Shown: positions 19,477-28,072 of the stretch, in pieces | Layout of the letters: every line of letters begins with the position of its first letter | Numbering within the stretch: the stretch's first letter is position 1 | Source: CALBPI01 sp039821605 | GTDB lineage: Bacteria > Pseudomonadota > Gammaproteobacteria > Steroidobacterales > Woeseiaceae | Assembly: GCA_039821605.1 (NCBI GenBank) | Contig: JBCBNV010000001.1 | Coordinates: forward strand, 930,001-994,000 | Length of the DNA stretch: 64,000 nt | Reading direction: 5' to 3' | Notes under the pieces: model-generated | Databases searched by the model: none | What the model saw: only the letters and a program-made list of their open reading frames with translations | What the model was told of the DNA's origin: nothing | Program-made: the position numbers and the translations under genes

Positions 19477-20115
19477 CTACAGCGCCACCAGTTCGTCAAC
19501 CAGGCGGGTCAGATCCGCTCGCAGCCCGTCGAGACTGCCGTCCGTCGAGACGACGCGATAGCGCTTGGGGTCCGACGCAGCCAGTGCCAGGTAGCCCTGC
19601 TCCGCCCGCTCAAAAAAACTGCCGGGCTCGCGTTCGATCCGGTCAGGCCCATTGGCCCTGTCCGCCAGTCGTGCGGCAACGGTGTCGGAACGGGCGGTCA
19701 GCAGCAAGGTTGTGTCGGGCCAAAGATCACCGTGCACCCATTCCGCGAGTTCGTATATACGTCGCAGGGGCAGGCCACGCGCGTGTCCCTGGTAGGCCAG
19801 GGTTGCGTCTGTGAAGCGGTCGCAGAGTACCCATTGGCCGCGCTCCAGCGCAGGTCGAATCACGTGCGCCACACTTTGCGCGCGGGCTGCGAACATCAGC
19901 AGCAACTCCGTGGTGTCCGTCACGGGCTCTTCTGCGCCCGCACCCAGCACAAGCCCGCGAATGGCCTCTGCGAGCGGTGTACCACCGGGCTCGCGCGTAC
20001 GCAGCGTCTCTATGCCATGCTCGGCGAGCAGGGCCTCGAGCATGCCGATGGCCGTGGTCTTGCCCACGCCCTCGACGCCCTCGACGGACAGGAACACACC
20101 GCGTGCGCGGCTCAC
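19477..20115 (-). CDS. tmk: Thymidylate kinase
   Basis: A 212-aa kinase that phosphorylates dTMP to dTDP. The P-loop is EGVEGVGKTTAI, followed by TREPGGTPLAEAIR for dTMP binding and LCDRFTDATLAYQG with the DR(F/Y) motif. Length is normal for bacterial Tmk. It overlaps the mltG stop by 4 nt and precedes holB, a conserved order. RADRANGPDRIE looks like the lid region. Confidence 0.95.
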   Translation of the reverse strand: MSRARGVFLSVEGVEGVGKTTAIGMLEALLAEHGIETLRTREPGGTPLAEAIRGLVLGAGAEEPVTDTTELLLMFAARAQSVAHVIRPALERGQWVLCDRFTDATLAYQGHARGLPLRRIYELAEWVHGDLWPDTTLLLTARSDTVAARLADRANGPDRIEREPGSFFERAEQGYLALAASDPKRYRVVSTDGSLDGLRADLTRLVDELVAL

Positions 20116-21176
20116 GGCCGCTGTCTCAGCTTGGCGAGGTAACGCTGCACGGCTTCATTGTGCTCTTCGAGCGTTGCGGAAAAGTAATGGCTGCCGTCGG
20201 GTTCGCCCGTTGCCACGAAGAACAAGGCCTCACCCTCAATCGGAGCCAGCGCGGCTTCGATCGATGCGCGGGCAGGCAAGGCGATGGGCGTGGGCGGCAA
20301 ACCGTCAATGCGGTAGGTGTTGTAGGCCGTGGTCTCGCGCAAGTCGCGGCGACGGATGTTGCCGTCGTAGTCGATGCCCATGCCGTAAATGACCGTGGGG
20401 TCTGTTTCGAGCCGCATGCCGCGCGCCAGGCGCCGGCTGAACACGCCTGCGATCCGTCCACGCTCGCTGTCCAGCGCCGTTTCCTTCTCGATGATCGAAG
20501 CCAGTGTGAGCGCTGCATAGGCGCTCTCAAGTGCCGCACCCTCGCCGGCTTCGGCCCACACCGCATCAAGCGCGTCCGTCATGGCACTGTGAGCCTGAAC
20601 GAGCAATGCACTCGCCGTCGTACCCCGCGCAAAGCGGTAGGTATCGGGATACAGCCAGCCCTCGATGGAGTCACCTTCAATGTCGAGCCGCTTCGCCAGC
20701 GCCCGGTGCACTTCGGGTTCGAGCCAGGGCGTGCCATCGGCGCGCTCTGCAACGCTAATGTCGAGATCGTCGCGCACAGCCTTGTGGCTCAGGATGGCGG
20801 CAACAGCTTCGGCCGCGGTCCACCCCTCAATGAGCGTCACGCGTTCGAGCTTGACGTCCCCTGCAATGAACGTGGCCATCATCTGCCGCGGCGTAGTGCC
20901 AGGCGCAAGCACGTAGTCGCCAGCCTTGATCTGGTTGCCGGACTCATTGATCCGAGCGTCGATGAGCAACCAATGCCCGGAGTCGGTAATGCCCTGCCCC
21001 ACGAGGTCGTCGATCACGGCGCGCATCGTTGCGCCCGCGGGGATCGTGAACTCGGTGTCGGCATCGATGGAGAGGGGGCTGTCGAGATAGGACTGCATGC
21101 GCTGCCAGGACATGCCGGCGGCCAGGGCGCCGGCGACGAGCAAGCCAACGACGACAAGGATCAGGCGCCGCATCAT
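20112..21176 (-). CDS. mltG: Endolytic peptidoglycan transglycosylase MltG
   Basis: A 354-aa YceG/MltG-family lytic transglycosylase that cleaves nascent glycan strands and is thought to end their elongation. One N-terminal membrane anchor (residues about 4-22, LILVVVGLLVAGALAAGM) is followed by a LysM-like region (FTIPAGATMRAVIDDL) and the catalytic domain. That domain has LASIIEKET with the catalytic Glu, then LETDPTVIYGMG and NTYRIDGLPPTPIALP. It overlaps pabC and tmk by 4 nt each, the usual gammaproteobacterial order. Confidence 0.94.
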   Translation of the reverse strand: MMRRLILVVVGLLVAGALAAGMSWQRMQSYLDSPLSIDADTEFTIPAGATMRAVIDDLVGQGITDSGHWLLIDARINESGNQIKAGDYVLAPGTTPRQMMATFIAGDVKLERVTLIEGWTAAEAVAAILSHKAVRDDLDISVAERADGTPWLEPEVHRALAKRLDIEGDSIEGWLYPDTYRFARGTTASALLVQAHSAMTDALDAVWAEAGEGAALESAYAALTLASIIEKETALDSERGRIAGVFSRRLARGMRLETDPTVIYGMGIDYDGNIRRRDLRETTAYNTYRIDGLPPTPIALPARASIEAALAPIEGEALFFVATGEPDGSHYFSATLEEHNEAVQRYLAKLRQRP

Positions 21177-21958
21177 GGGTGGGCCACCTCGAGTGCGTCG
21201 CGCAGCGCATCGGCGACGGGCGTGCTTGCCGGCAAGGCGCGGCCATCCACGTGCTCGAGTGAGACCACGCCGCGCAGGGCGTTGGTCACGAACACCTCGG
21301 AGGCGCGCAGCAACGCGCCGCGCGATACGCGGGTCGTGATAACGCGAGTCGTCTCGCAGACGAATCGGCGCATGACGCCGGCGACGCCGGCCCGCGATAC
21401 ATCGGGAGTAAGCATTTGCTGGCCGACGACGACAAACACGTTGCTCATGATACCGCAGGCAAGGTCGTCAGCCGCGTTGCACATGAGGCCCTCGTGTGCG
21501 CCACGCGGCAGCGACATGCGGGCAAGTACCTGCGGCAGACGGTTCAAGTGTTTGACGCCACCGAGCACGCCTGCGTCGGGTAACCCGGTGTCGCTGACGA
21601 CGGCACGCCAGCGCTCAGGCATCTCGGCGAGCGCACCCGATGAGAGGATGCCCGTGGGCGTGGTGTGGCGCGGGGGTGCATAGCCACGTGCGCCCTCGCC
21701 GCGTGTGACGATGAGCTTGATCCAGTCCGCCTCGGGGTGGCGCGCGCCGAACGATGTCAATGCGCGGCGCACGCCGGCGCGCGATGCGCCGGAAATGCCG
21801 AGCGCTCTGCAGCCAGCCTCGAACCGGTCGAGATGCTGCTCGAGAAAACGAATGCCCCCGTTCTTGAGGCGCAGTGTTTCGAACAGGCCGTCCCCGTAGG
21901 CCACGCCGCGATCGTCAAGCGCGAGCGTGCCTGGACGATCGGCGCTCAGCCAGCGCAT
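21173..21958 (-). CDS. pabC: Aminodeoxychorismate lyase
   Basis: A 261-aa PLP enzyme of fold type IV that turns aminodeoxychorismate into p-aminobenzoate and pyruvate for folate synthesis. The family features are DRGVAYGDGLFETLRL at the N-terminus, KHLNRLPQVLAR with the PLP lysine, and LMCNAADDLACGIMSNVFVV. In canonical PabC the region before SNVF is usually EGT or similar, so this version differs there. It sits directly after pabB with a 13-nt overlap, so the two pathway steps are coupled. Confidence 0.88.
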   Translation of the reverse strand: MRWLSADRPGTLALDDRGVAYGDGLFETLRLKNGGIRFLEQHLDRFEAGCRALGISGASRAGVRRALTSFGARHPEADWIKLIVTRGEGARGYAPPRHTTPTGILSSGALAEMPERWRAVVSDTGLPDAGVLGGVKHLNRLPQVLARMSLPRGAHEGLMCNAADDLACGIMSNVFVVVGQQMLTPDVSRAGVAGVMRRFVCETTRVITTRVSRGALLRASEVFVTNALRGVVSLEHVDGRALPASTPVADALRDALEVAHP

Positions 21959-23316
21959 GACGCGTCTCGTACGGCGCGCAACAGCCCGCGCGCCTTGGCG
22001 CGGGTCTCGTCGAGCTCGTGCTCCGGGTCCGAGTCAGCGACGATGCCGGCGCCGGCGCCCAGGGACAGCTCACCGCCCGCCAGTGACAGCGTGCGGATAA
22101 GAATATTGAGATCCATGCTGCCGTCACGGTTCAGGTAGCCCAGCGACCCCGTGTAGGCCCCGCGCGGCCGTTGTTCGAGTTCGGCGATAAGCGCCATGCA
22201 GCGGACCTTCGGGCAGCCCGTTATCGTGCCGCCCGGAAACACGGCGCGGATGATGTCGCCGGGCAGTACGCCGTCTGCGAGCTCACCGCGAATGTTGGAC
22301 ACGATGTGGTGCACGAAGGCGTAGCTCTCGATGACCATGTACTCGTCGACGGCCACGCTGCCGGCGAGGCACACGCGCCCCAGGTCGTTGCGCTCGAGAT
22401 CGATGAGCATCACATGCTCAGCCTGTTCCTTGGGATGCTCACGCAGCTCTTCCAGCAGGCGACGGTCTTCCGTCTCGGTGGCACCGCGTGGCCGGGTCCC
22501 GGCGATGGGTCGCGTCGCTACATGCCGGCCGTCGCTGTGCACAAGCCGCTCGGGTGAGGATGACGCAACGGTCAGACCCGGCAAGCGTGCCAGCGCCGAA
22601 AACGGGGCAGGATTCGCGGTGTTCAGCGCCTGGAAGAGCGTGCTCGCGGCTTCTGGCGGGCACGGCGCAGTCCAACGTCGAGACAAGTTTGCCTGGTAGA
22701 CGTCGCCACGTGAGATTGCGTCGAGTGCGGCCTGCACGGCGGCCATGAATGCCTCTCCGTCGGGTTCCGACAGCGATTCGGGGATCGCCGGGTCGCAATC
22801 GCTAATCGCGGCATCTGACGCGCTGCAGTCGGCCACGATGCCGGCCACATCCTGGTCGCGTTCTGACAGGATCACTGCTTCGGGTGCGTCGCCGCGACGC
22901 ACGGCGATAGCCGAGCGTACGCGCATTGCGCAGGCGACGGGCTCACCATCGGGCAGCGGTAGCGACAGGCTCGGCTCCACTTGCTGCGCCAGTTCGTAGC
23001 CCAGATAGAGAAACCAGCCGCCGAGAAACGGCCATGAGACGTCGTCGTGGCGATCCACCTGGTCCTCGAGAAACCAGTCATTAAGCGCGTCGAGGAATTC
23101 GTCGTTGCGTGGCGTCGGCGCCGTGCCGTCGTGGCGCAAACGCAGTCCACCGTGCTCGGCAACAAGCGTTAGTGCGCCTTCCGGGGCGCAAAAGAGGATA
23201 TCGAAACCCTCGCCACGACCTGCGGCCGGCACGCTCTTGAGCAGATAGGGGTAGCGCTCGGGATGGCGCGCGGCCATGGCGTCGAGATCCGGCACCGAGG
23301 CCAGCGAAACGATCAC
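21946..23316 (-). CDS. pabB: Aminodeoxychorismate synthase component I
   Basis: A 456-aa chorismate-utilising enzyme making aminodeoxychorismate with a glutamine amidotransferase partner (PabA) not seen here. Diagnostic motifs are RGDVYQANLSRRW, SSSPERLV, ATRPIAGTRPRG, MLIDLERNDLGRV and FPGGTITGCPKVR. The frame extends to a TTG at 23391, but that overlaps fabF by 41 nt and has no ribosome site, so the GTG at 23316 is preferred. A weak GAAGA lies before it and the start remains uncertain. It overlaps pabC by 13 nt. Confidence 0.88.
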   Translation of the reverse strand: MIVSLASVPDLDAMAARHPERYPYLLKSVPAAGRGEGFDILFCAPEGALTLVAEHGGLRLRHDGTAPTPRNDEFLDALNDWFLEDQVDRHDDVSWPFLGGWFLYLGYELAQQVEPSLSLPLPDGEPVACAMRVRSAIAVRRGDAPEAVILSERDQDVAGIVADCSASDAAISDCDPAIPESLSEPDGEAFMAAVQAALDAISRGDVYQANLSRRWTAPCPPEAASTLFQALNTANPAPFSALARLPGLTVASSSPERLVHSDGRHVATRPIAGTRPRGATETEDRRLLEELREHPKEQAEHVMLIDLERNDLGRVCLAGSVAVDEYMVIESYAFVHHIVSNIRGELADGVLPGDIIRAVFPGGTITGCPKVRCMALIAELEQRPRGAYTGSLGYLNRDGSMDLNILIRTLSLAGGELSLGAGAGIVADSDPEHELDETRAKARGLLRAVRDASCAG

Positions 23317-23350
23317 CGCAGTGGCGTCTTCGACGGTGTTCTGGAGTGGC

Positions 23351-24598
23351 TCAGACAGACGTAAACACGAGCGTGCCGTTGGTGCCGCCAAACCCGAATG
23401 AATTGGACGCCACAGCGCTGAGCTTGGCCTCGCGCGCCGCGTTGGGCACGTAGTCGAGGTCGCACTGCGGGTCGGGGTTGTCGAGGTTCATCGTCGGTGG
23501 GATGAGCTGGTCACGCAGCGCCATGATGCAGAAGATCGACTCGACGGCGCCGGCGGCCCCCAGCAGATGACCCGTAGTCGACTTGGTAGCACTCACGGCG
23601 ATCGAGTCGGCGTGCTCACCGAAGGCACCTTTGATGGCCACGGTCTCGGCGACGTCGCCTGCGAGGGTCGAGGTGGCGTGCGCATTGAGGTAGTCGATGT
23701 CCGAGGGGTTGAGCCCCGCGTCGCGCACAGCATTTTCCATGCTGCGACGCGCACCCCCGCCGTCCTCGGGTGGTGACGTGATGTGATAGGCGTCGCCGCT
23801 CATGCCGAAACCGGACAGCTCGGCGTAGATGGTCGCGCCGCGCGCTTTCGCGTGCTCGTACTCTTCGAGCATGAGTGCGCCCGCGCCGTCGCCCAGCACG
23901 AACCCGTCGCGATCGGCGTCGAACGGGCGACTGGCCCGCTGCGGATCGTCGTTGCGCGTTGACAGCGCGCGCGCCGAGCAGAATCCACCCAGCCCCAGCG
24001 GGGTCGTGGCGTACTCGGCGCCGCCTGCGAGCATCACGTCGGCATCGCCGTAGGCAATCGTTCGTGCGGCCAGGCCCAACGCGTGCGTTGAGGTGGTGCA
24101 GGCCGTGACCACAGACAGGTTCGGACCCGTCATGCCGTGCATGATGCTGATGTGGCCGGAGATCATGTTGATGATGCTGCCGGGCACGAAAAAGGGCGAG
24201 ATCTTGCGCGGGTTGGCGTCGGCCTCGAGGTACTTCTTGAAGTTGCCCTCGATCGTGCCGATGCCGCCAATGCCGGCACCCATGAGCACGCCCATGCGGT
24301 GCGAGTTGTCCTCGCGAACCTCGATGCCGCTGTCGGCGATGGCCTGATTGCAGGCCACGATGCCGTACTGGATGAACAGGTCGACCTTGCGCGCTTCCTT
24401 GGGCGGAATGCCGCCGGCCGCCGCGTCGAAGCCCTGCACGCAGCCGCCGAAGCGTGTGGTAAACGCGCTGACGTCGAAGGCTTCGATGGGCCGAACGCCC
24501 GAGACACCCGAGACGACGTTGTCCCAGGCGGTTTTCAGGTCATTGCCGACTGGCGAAATGATGCCGATGCCGGTAACGACGACACGTCGCTTGCTCAT
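23351..24598 (-). CDS. fabF: 3-oxoacyl-ACP synthase II
   Basis: A 415-aa condensing enzyme for chain elongation in fatty-acid synthesis. The catalytic triad residues fall in VVTACTTSTHAL (Cys), NAHATSTLAGD (His) and KSTTGHLLGAAGAVE (His). Length matches FabF (about 412). It follows acpP by 60 nt in the standard acpP-fabF arrangement and precedes pabB. Confidence 0.96.
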   Translation of the reverse strand: MSKRRVVVTGIGIISPVGNDLKTAWDNVVSGVSGVRPIEAFDVSAFTTRFGGCVQGFDAAAGGIPPKEARKVDLFIQYGIVACNQAIADSGIEVREDNSHRMGVLMGAGIGGIGTIEGNFKKYLEADANPRKISPFFVPGSIINMISGHISIMHGMTGPNLSVVTACTTSTHALGLAARTIAYGDADVMLAGGAEYATTPLGLGGFCSARALSTRNDDPQRASRPFDADRDGFVLGDGAGALMLEEYEHAKARGATIYAELSGFGMSGDAYHITSPPEDGGGARRSMENAVRDAGLNPSDIDYLNAHATSTLAGDVAETVAIKGAFGEHADSIAVSATKSTTGHLLGAAGAVESIFCIMALRDQLIPPTMNLDNPDPQCDLDYVPNAAREAKLSAVASNSFGFGGTNGTLVFTSV

Positions 24599-24658
24599 GA
24601 CAGGTTCCGGATGTGCTGCGCGGGCAGCAGATGCTGCACGGGCCGGTGGCCCGCGAGA

Positions 24659-24895
24659 TCAGTCGCTGCTGCGGTTCTTGACGTAGTCGATTGCCTGCTG
24701 GACCGTCGTGATCTTTTCGGCGTCTTCGTCAGGAATCTCGGTCTCGAATTCTTCTTCGAGTGCCATGACCAGCTCGACCGTGTCGAGGGAGTCGGCACCC
24801 AGGTCGTCGACAAACGAAGCTTCGTTGGTGACCTCTTCTTCTTTTACACCGAGCTGTTCCGCGACGATGCTCTTGACCTTGTCTTCAATGCTGCT
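24659..24895 (-). CDS. acpP: Acyl carrier protein
   Basis: A 78-aa acidic carrier protein. Ser37 in DDLGADSLDTVELV is the phosphopantetheine attachment site. The start is the ATG at 24895, preceded by GAGGGA. A longer frame to 24937 would add 14 residues not found in the family. A TATAAT box at 25008-25013 suggests its own strong promoter, as expected for a very abundant protein. Confidence 0.97.
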   Translation of the reverse strand, partial: SSIEDKVKSIVAEQLGVKEEEVTNEASFVDDLGADSLDTVELVMALEEEFETEIPDEDAEKITTVQQAIDYVKNRSSD

Positions 24896-25007
24896 CATTG
24901 GATCGAGTCCCTCTGGAGTTCCACTGTGGGTATTCACTAACTAAGTGACAAAAAAGTGCGTCAGCCGCTGAACAGTGTCCGGGCCCAAGACCCCGCGGCA
25001 GCACGCG

Positions 25008-25046
25008 ATTATACAAAATCAGGCGGCGGACCGTGGCCCCGCCGCC
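25008..25046 (-). promoter_or_regulatory. acpP promoter overlapping a fabG-acpP hairpin
   Basis: Reading on the minus strand, an 8-bp perfect stem GGCGGCGG/CCGCCGCC (25022-25046) is followed by TGATTTTG and a consensus -10 TATAAT (25008-25013). The hairpin with its short T-rich tail may weakly end fabG transcripts, while the TATAAT starts acpP transcription. A good -35 is not visible because the stem occupies that position. The transcription start would be near 25001, giving a leader of roughly 105 nt before acpP. Confidence 0.5.
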
Positions 25047-25145
25047 TTGCGCGGCGCGTATTGTAGGGTAAAGCGCCCCCTTCCGCCAGCCCGCGGCCGT
25101 TCAAGAAAATGCTTTTGAATCAAGCTTTTGCGACGGCCCGGTCGA

Positions 25146-25898
25146 TCAGGCCATGATCATGCCGCCGTTCACGTGGAGGGTTTCTCCGGTGATGTAGGCC
25201 CCCGCATCGCTGGCCAGGTACACCGCGCAATGCGCGATGTCGGCCGGTCGGCCCAGCGACTCCAACGGTACCTGCGACAACATCGCGTCCCGCTGCGCCT
25301 CGTCGAGTGCGTCCGTCATGTCGGTTTCGATGAAGCCAGGGGCGATCACGTTGCTCGTGATGCCACGCGAACCCAGCTCCCGAGCTACGGACTTGGAGAA
25401 CCCCACGAGACCGGCCTTGGCGGCCGCGTAATTGGCCTGGCCTGCGTTTCCCATGGTCCCCACGACCGACGAGATGCAAATGATGCGGCCGAAGCGCTTT
25501 TTCATCATGCCGCGGATCAGGCCCTTGGTCAGCCGGAACACGCCTGAGAGGTTGGTGGCAATCACGGCGTCCCACTCGTCGTCCTTCATCCGCATGAGCA
25601 GGTTATCCCGCGTGATGCCGGCATTGTTGACGAGCACGTCGGGCGGGCTGTCCTTGAGAGCGCCGATGAGCGCCGCCACCGAATCGGGGCTCGAGATATC
25701 GAGCACTTGCCCCATGCCGCGCTCGCCGAGCCGGTCGCCAATGGCGGCGGCGCCCGCCTCGCTCGTTGCGGTGCCGATGACCTCGGCACCCGCGGCGGCC
25801 ATGGCGTCGGCGATGGCCGCGCCAATGCCACGCGAAGCGCCCGTGACGAGCGCAGTGCGCCCGGCGAGTGCCGTGTCGCTGAAGAGTTGTGCTGTCAT
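25146..25898 (-). CDS. fabG: 3-oxoacyl-ACP reductase
   Basis: A 250-aa short-chain dehydrogenase using NADPH to reduce 3-ketoacyl-ACP. The cofactor motif is TGASRGIGAAIA. NNAGITRDN, Ser in ISSVVGTMGNAGQANYAAAK and the Tyr-x3-Lys of that stretch give the catalytic residues. The C-terminal DMTDALDE and YITGETLHVNGGMIM are typical of FabG. It lies 3 nt after fabD. The 250-nt gap to acpP is described separately. Confidence 0.96.
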   Translation of the reverse strand: MTAQLFSDTALAGRTALVTGASRGIGAAIADAMAAAGAEVIGTATSEAGAAAIGDRLGERGMGQVLDISSPDSVAALIGALKDSPPDVLVNNAGITRDNLLMRMKDDEWDAVIATNLSGVFRLTKGLIRGMMKKRFGRIICISSVVGTMGNAGQANYAAAKAGLVGFSKSVARELGSRGITSNVIAPGFIETDMTDALDEAQRDAMLSQVPLESLGRPADIAHCAVYLASDAGAYITGETLHVNGGMIMA

Positions 25899-25901
25899 GG
25901 T

Positions 25902-26828
25902 CTACGCTCCTTCCAATGCCGCGTCGAGGCCCGCCGGTGTTTCCAGGAATCCCGTTGCCACGCCGCGGTCGATGCGCTTTTGCAGTCCGCCGAGCACCTT
26001 GCCGGGACCGCATTCGATGATCTGGCTGACGCCCGCCGACGCGAAGGCCTGCATGGTTTCCGTCCAGCGCACCGGGCTGTGCAGCTGACGTACGAGCGCG
26101 TCACGAATCGCTGCCGGGTCGCGTGTCCTGGCCACATCGACATTGTTCACGATGTCGATGCCAGGCGCTGAAATCTCGATGCCGGCCAGTGTCTCGGCGA
26201 GCCGTGCGGCGGCGGGCTGCATAAGCGCGCAGTGCGAAGGCACGCTCACGGGCAGCGGCAGCGCACGCTTGGCGCCAGCCGCCTTGCAGGCTTCGATGGC
26301 CGCCTCGACGGCCGCCTTGTCGCCCGCAATCACAACCTGGCCAGGTGCGTTGAAGTTGACGGCTTCCACGACGCCGTCGCCGACGCTCTCGCAGGCCGCG
26401 ATGACGGCGTCGTCGTCCAGGCCCAGTACCGCTGCTATGCCGCCACTGCCGGCAGGCACGGCTTCCTGCATGTAGCGCCCGCGCGTTGCGACCAGCGTCA
26501 CGGCGTCCGCCAGTTCGAGGGCACCCGCGGCGACGAGCGCCGAGTACTCGCCCAGACTGTGGCCGGCCAGCAGTGAAGGCTGCGCTCCGCCCGCATCCAG
26601 CCAGACGCGCCATAGCGCGATACTTGCAGTCAGCAACGCGGGTTGCGTGACTTCAGTCTTGGAGAGTCGACCGTCCGGGTCGTCCTGACACAGCGTCCAG
26701 AGGTCGTAACCGAGCGCCGCCGAAGCAGTCGCAAACGTGTCACCGACGATGGGCGAGCGCGCCGCCATGTCGGCCAACATGCCGACCGATTGCGACCCCT
26801 GCCCGGGAAATACAAATGCCATGCTCAC
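25902..26828 (-). CDS. fabD: Malonyl-CoA:ACP transacylase
   Basis: A 308-aa enzyme that loads malonate onto ACP. It has FVFPGQGSQSVGML at the N-terminus, the nucleophile elbow AGHSLGEYSAL with the catalytic Ser, and VPSHCALM with the catalytic His. In most gammaproteobacteria plsX and fabH precede fabD. Here the upstream neighbour is a rhombosortase and neither plsX nor fabH occurs in the window. Confidence 0.95.
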   Translation of the reverse strand: MSMAFVFPGQGSQSVGMLADMAARSPIVGDTFATASAALGYDLWTLCQDDPDGRLSKTEVTQPALLTASIALWRVWLDAGGAQPSLLAGHSLGEYSALVAAGALELADAVTLVATRGRYMQEAVPAGSGGIAAVLGLDDDAVIAACESVGDGVVEAVNFNAPGQVVIAGDKAAVEAAIEACKAAGAKRALPLPVSVPSHCALMQPAAARLAETLAGIEISAPGIDIVNNVDVARTRDPAAIRDALVRQLHSPVRWTETMQAFASAGVSQIIECGPGKVLGGLQKRIDRGVATGFLETPAGLDAALEGA

Positions 26829-26865
26829 GTAATCGTACCGTCGCGCTGTCCAGAAACGGTCGCAA

Positions 26866-27480
26866 TCATGTCACAGATGCGCGGGCCGAAAAACGCCGCC
26901 ACGCGAGATGCCCGGCAGCGAGAGCCGCGCCCGCAATGGCCCCGTAAAGGTGCGCAGCCGTGATGACGGGTGCCCCGATGAGTGCGGCGCTACCCGTAAC
27001 GGCGCCAGCCTGCGACTCATAGATCAATTTGGCGGTAAGCCCAACCAGAAGCACGCCAGACTCGAGCCGGTGCGTGCCGAGTCGCAGCAAGGCACCGTAG
27101 GCGACAAGCCCGTGAATGACGCCCGACGCGCCGACATAGCGCAGGAGTTGCGGCTCGAACTGGAACAGCGCCAGGGAGATGATCAAGGCGATGACATAAT
27201 AAACGGCCCACCAACTGCCGATCGTCGTTGCGCCGCCAACGAGTGCGATGACCAGGCACAGGGCGATGACATTCATGCCCGCGTGGACAACGTTCAAGTG
27301 AACGACATGCGCGGTCAGCATTCGCCACCACTGCCCAACTTGCACGGCGTCCCGATCGAACCCCAGCACGTCAGGCAGCAACAAGTGGAGCACGCTGGCG
27401 ACGGCGACGACGGCCACCAGCGGCAGCAGCCGCAACATCCCGGCACCCGTGTCCCCGCCTGCTTTTGAGTGTCCTGTCAC
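26866..27480 (-). CDS. rrtA: Rhombosortase (rhomboid-family intramembrane protease)
   Basis: A 204-aa (GTG start) integral membrane protein with about six helices. The catalytic serine is in YVGASGVIHGLVAYGALL (GxSG) and the histidine in TAAHLYGAIAGAAL. VGQWWRMLTAHVVHLNVVHAG is the rhomboid HxxxN-type region. The short size and the GLTAKLIYE segment before the His helix match rhombosortases, which cleave proteins carrying a C-terminal GlyGly-CTERM signal. No GlyGly-CTERM protein is seen in the window. The divergent neighbour is gspG, in line with the known link to type II secretion. An ATG at 27438 is an alternative start. Confidence 0.8.
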   Translation of the reverse strand: MTGHSKAGGDTGAGMLRLLPLVAVVAVASVLHLLLPDVLGFDRDAVQVGQWWRMLTAHVVHLNVVHAGMNVIALCLVIALVGGATTIGSWWAVYYVIALIISLALFQFEPQLLRYVGASGVIHGLVAYGALLRLGTHRLESGVLLVGLTAKLIYESQAGAVTGSAALIGAPVITAAHLYGAIAGAALAAGHLAWRRFSARASVT

Positions 27481-27502
27481 GCGTCTGGAGCCCCGCCTGC
27501 TC

Positions 27503-27511
27503 TGATATACT
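27503..27511 (+). promoter_or_regulatory. Extended -10 promoter of the gsp operon
   Basis: TGATATACT is an extended -10 (TG-N-TATACT) located 95 nt before gspG in the short divergent space with the rhombosortase gene. No strong -35 is visible, as is acceptable for extended -10 promoters. AGGAG at 27593-27597 precedes the gspG start by 9 nt. Confidence 0.45.
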
Positions 27512-27606
27512 CCGCCGCGCCGAACTCCGCCCGAGTTTTGGCGTCAAACACCGCACCGAGGAGCACGGCCGAGCGTGATGTCACGCGGCCGCAGGAGTTC
27601 AGCAAC

Positions 27607-28059
27607 ATGAAACATACAGCCGCCCCGCGCCGGCGCCAACGCCAGGCCGGTTTCACGATCCTCGAGATCGTCATCGTGGTTGTCATCATCGGCATACTTG
27701 CCGCGACGATCGGTCCGCGCCTCATTGATCGCATCGGTCAGGCGCAGACGGAGCGCGTGCCCGTCGACATCCGGTCGCTGGAAACGGGTCTGGACCTGTT
27801 TCGCACGGACCATGGCCGCTACCCGACCACCGAGGAAGGGCTCGCGGCCCTGATCTCCAAGCCCAACGACCCGAACATCGAGAACTACCCGGCCGGTGGC
27901 TACCTGCGCAGCAGCAAGATCCCAACGGACCCCTGGAAGCGCCCCTACGAGTACACATCACCGGGTCGCCAGGGCCCCTATGAAGTGCTGACCTACGGCG
28001 CTGACGGTCGCCCGGGCGGCGACGGCGAAAACGCTGACGTCACAAACTGGGACCTCTAG
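27607..28059 (+). CDS. gspG: Type II secretion major pseudopilin GspG
   Basis: A 150-aa pseudopilin that polymerises into the periplasmic pseudopilus. The start is the ATG at 27607 with AGGAG upstream. The frame itself extends farther left. The prepilin peptidase site is RQAG|FTILE (cleavage after Gly15, Glu at +5), followed by a hydrophobic helix. GRYPTTEEGLAALISKP, DPWKRPYEYTSPG and TYGADGRPGGDGENAD are the GspG family signature with the calcium-binding loop. First gene of gspG-N. Confidence 0.97.
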   Translation: MKHTAAPRRRQRQAGFTILEIVIVVVIIGILAATIGPRLIDRIGQAQTERVPVDIRSLETGLDLFRTDHGRYPTTEEGLAALISKPNDPNIENYPAGGYLRSSKIPTDPWKRPYEYTSPGRQGPYEVLTYGADGRPGGDGENADVTNWDL

Positions 28060-28072
28060 GCACGACACGCTG

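Noticed and set aside
19977..21683. 568-aa plus-strand open frame
   Set aside because: Antisense to tmk, mltG and pabC, all with clear motifs. Composition is a high-GC shadow.
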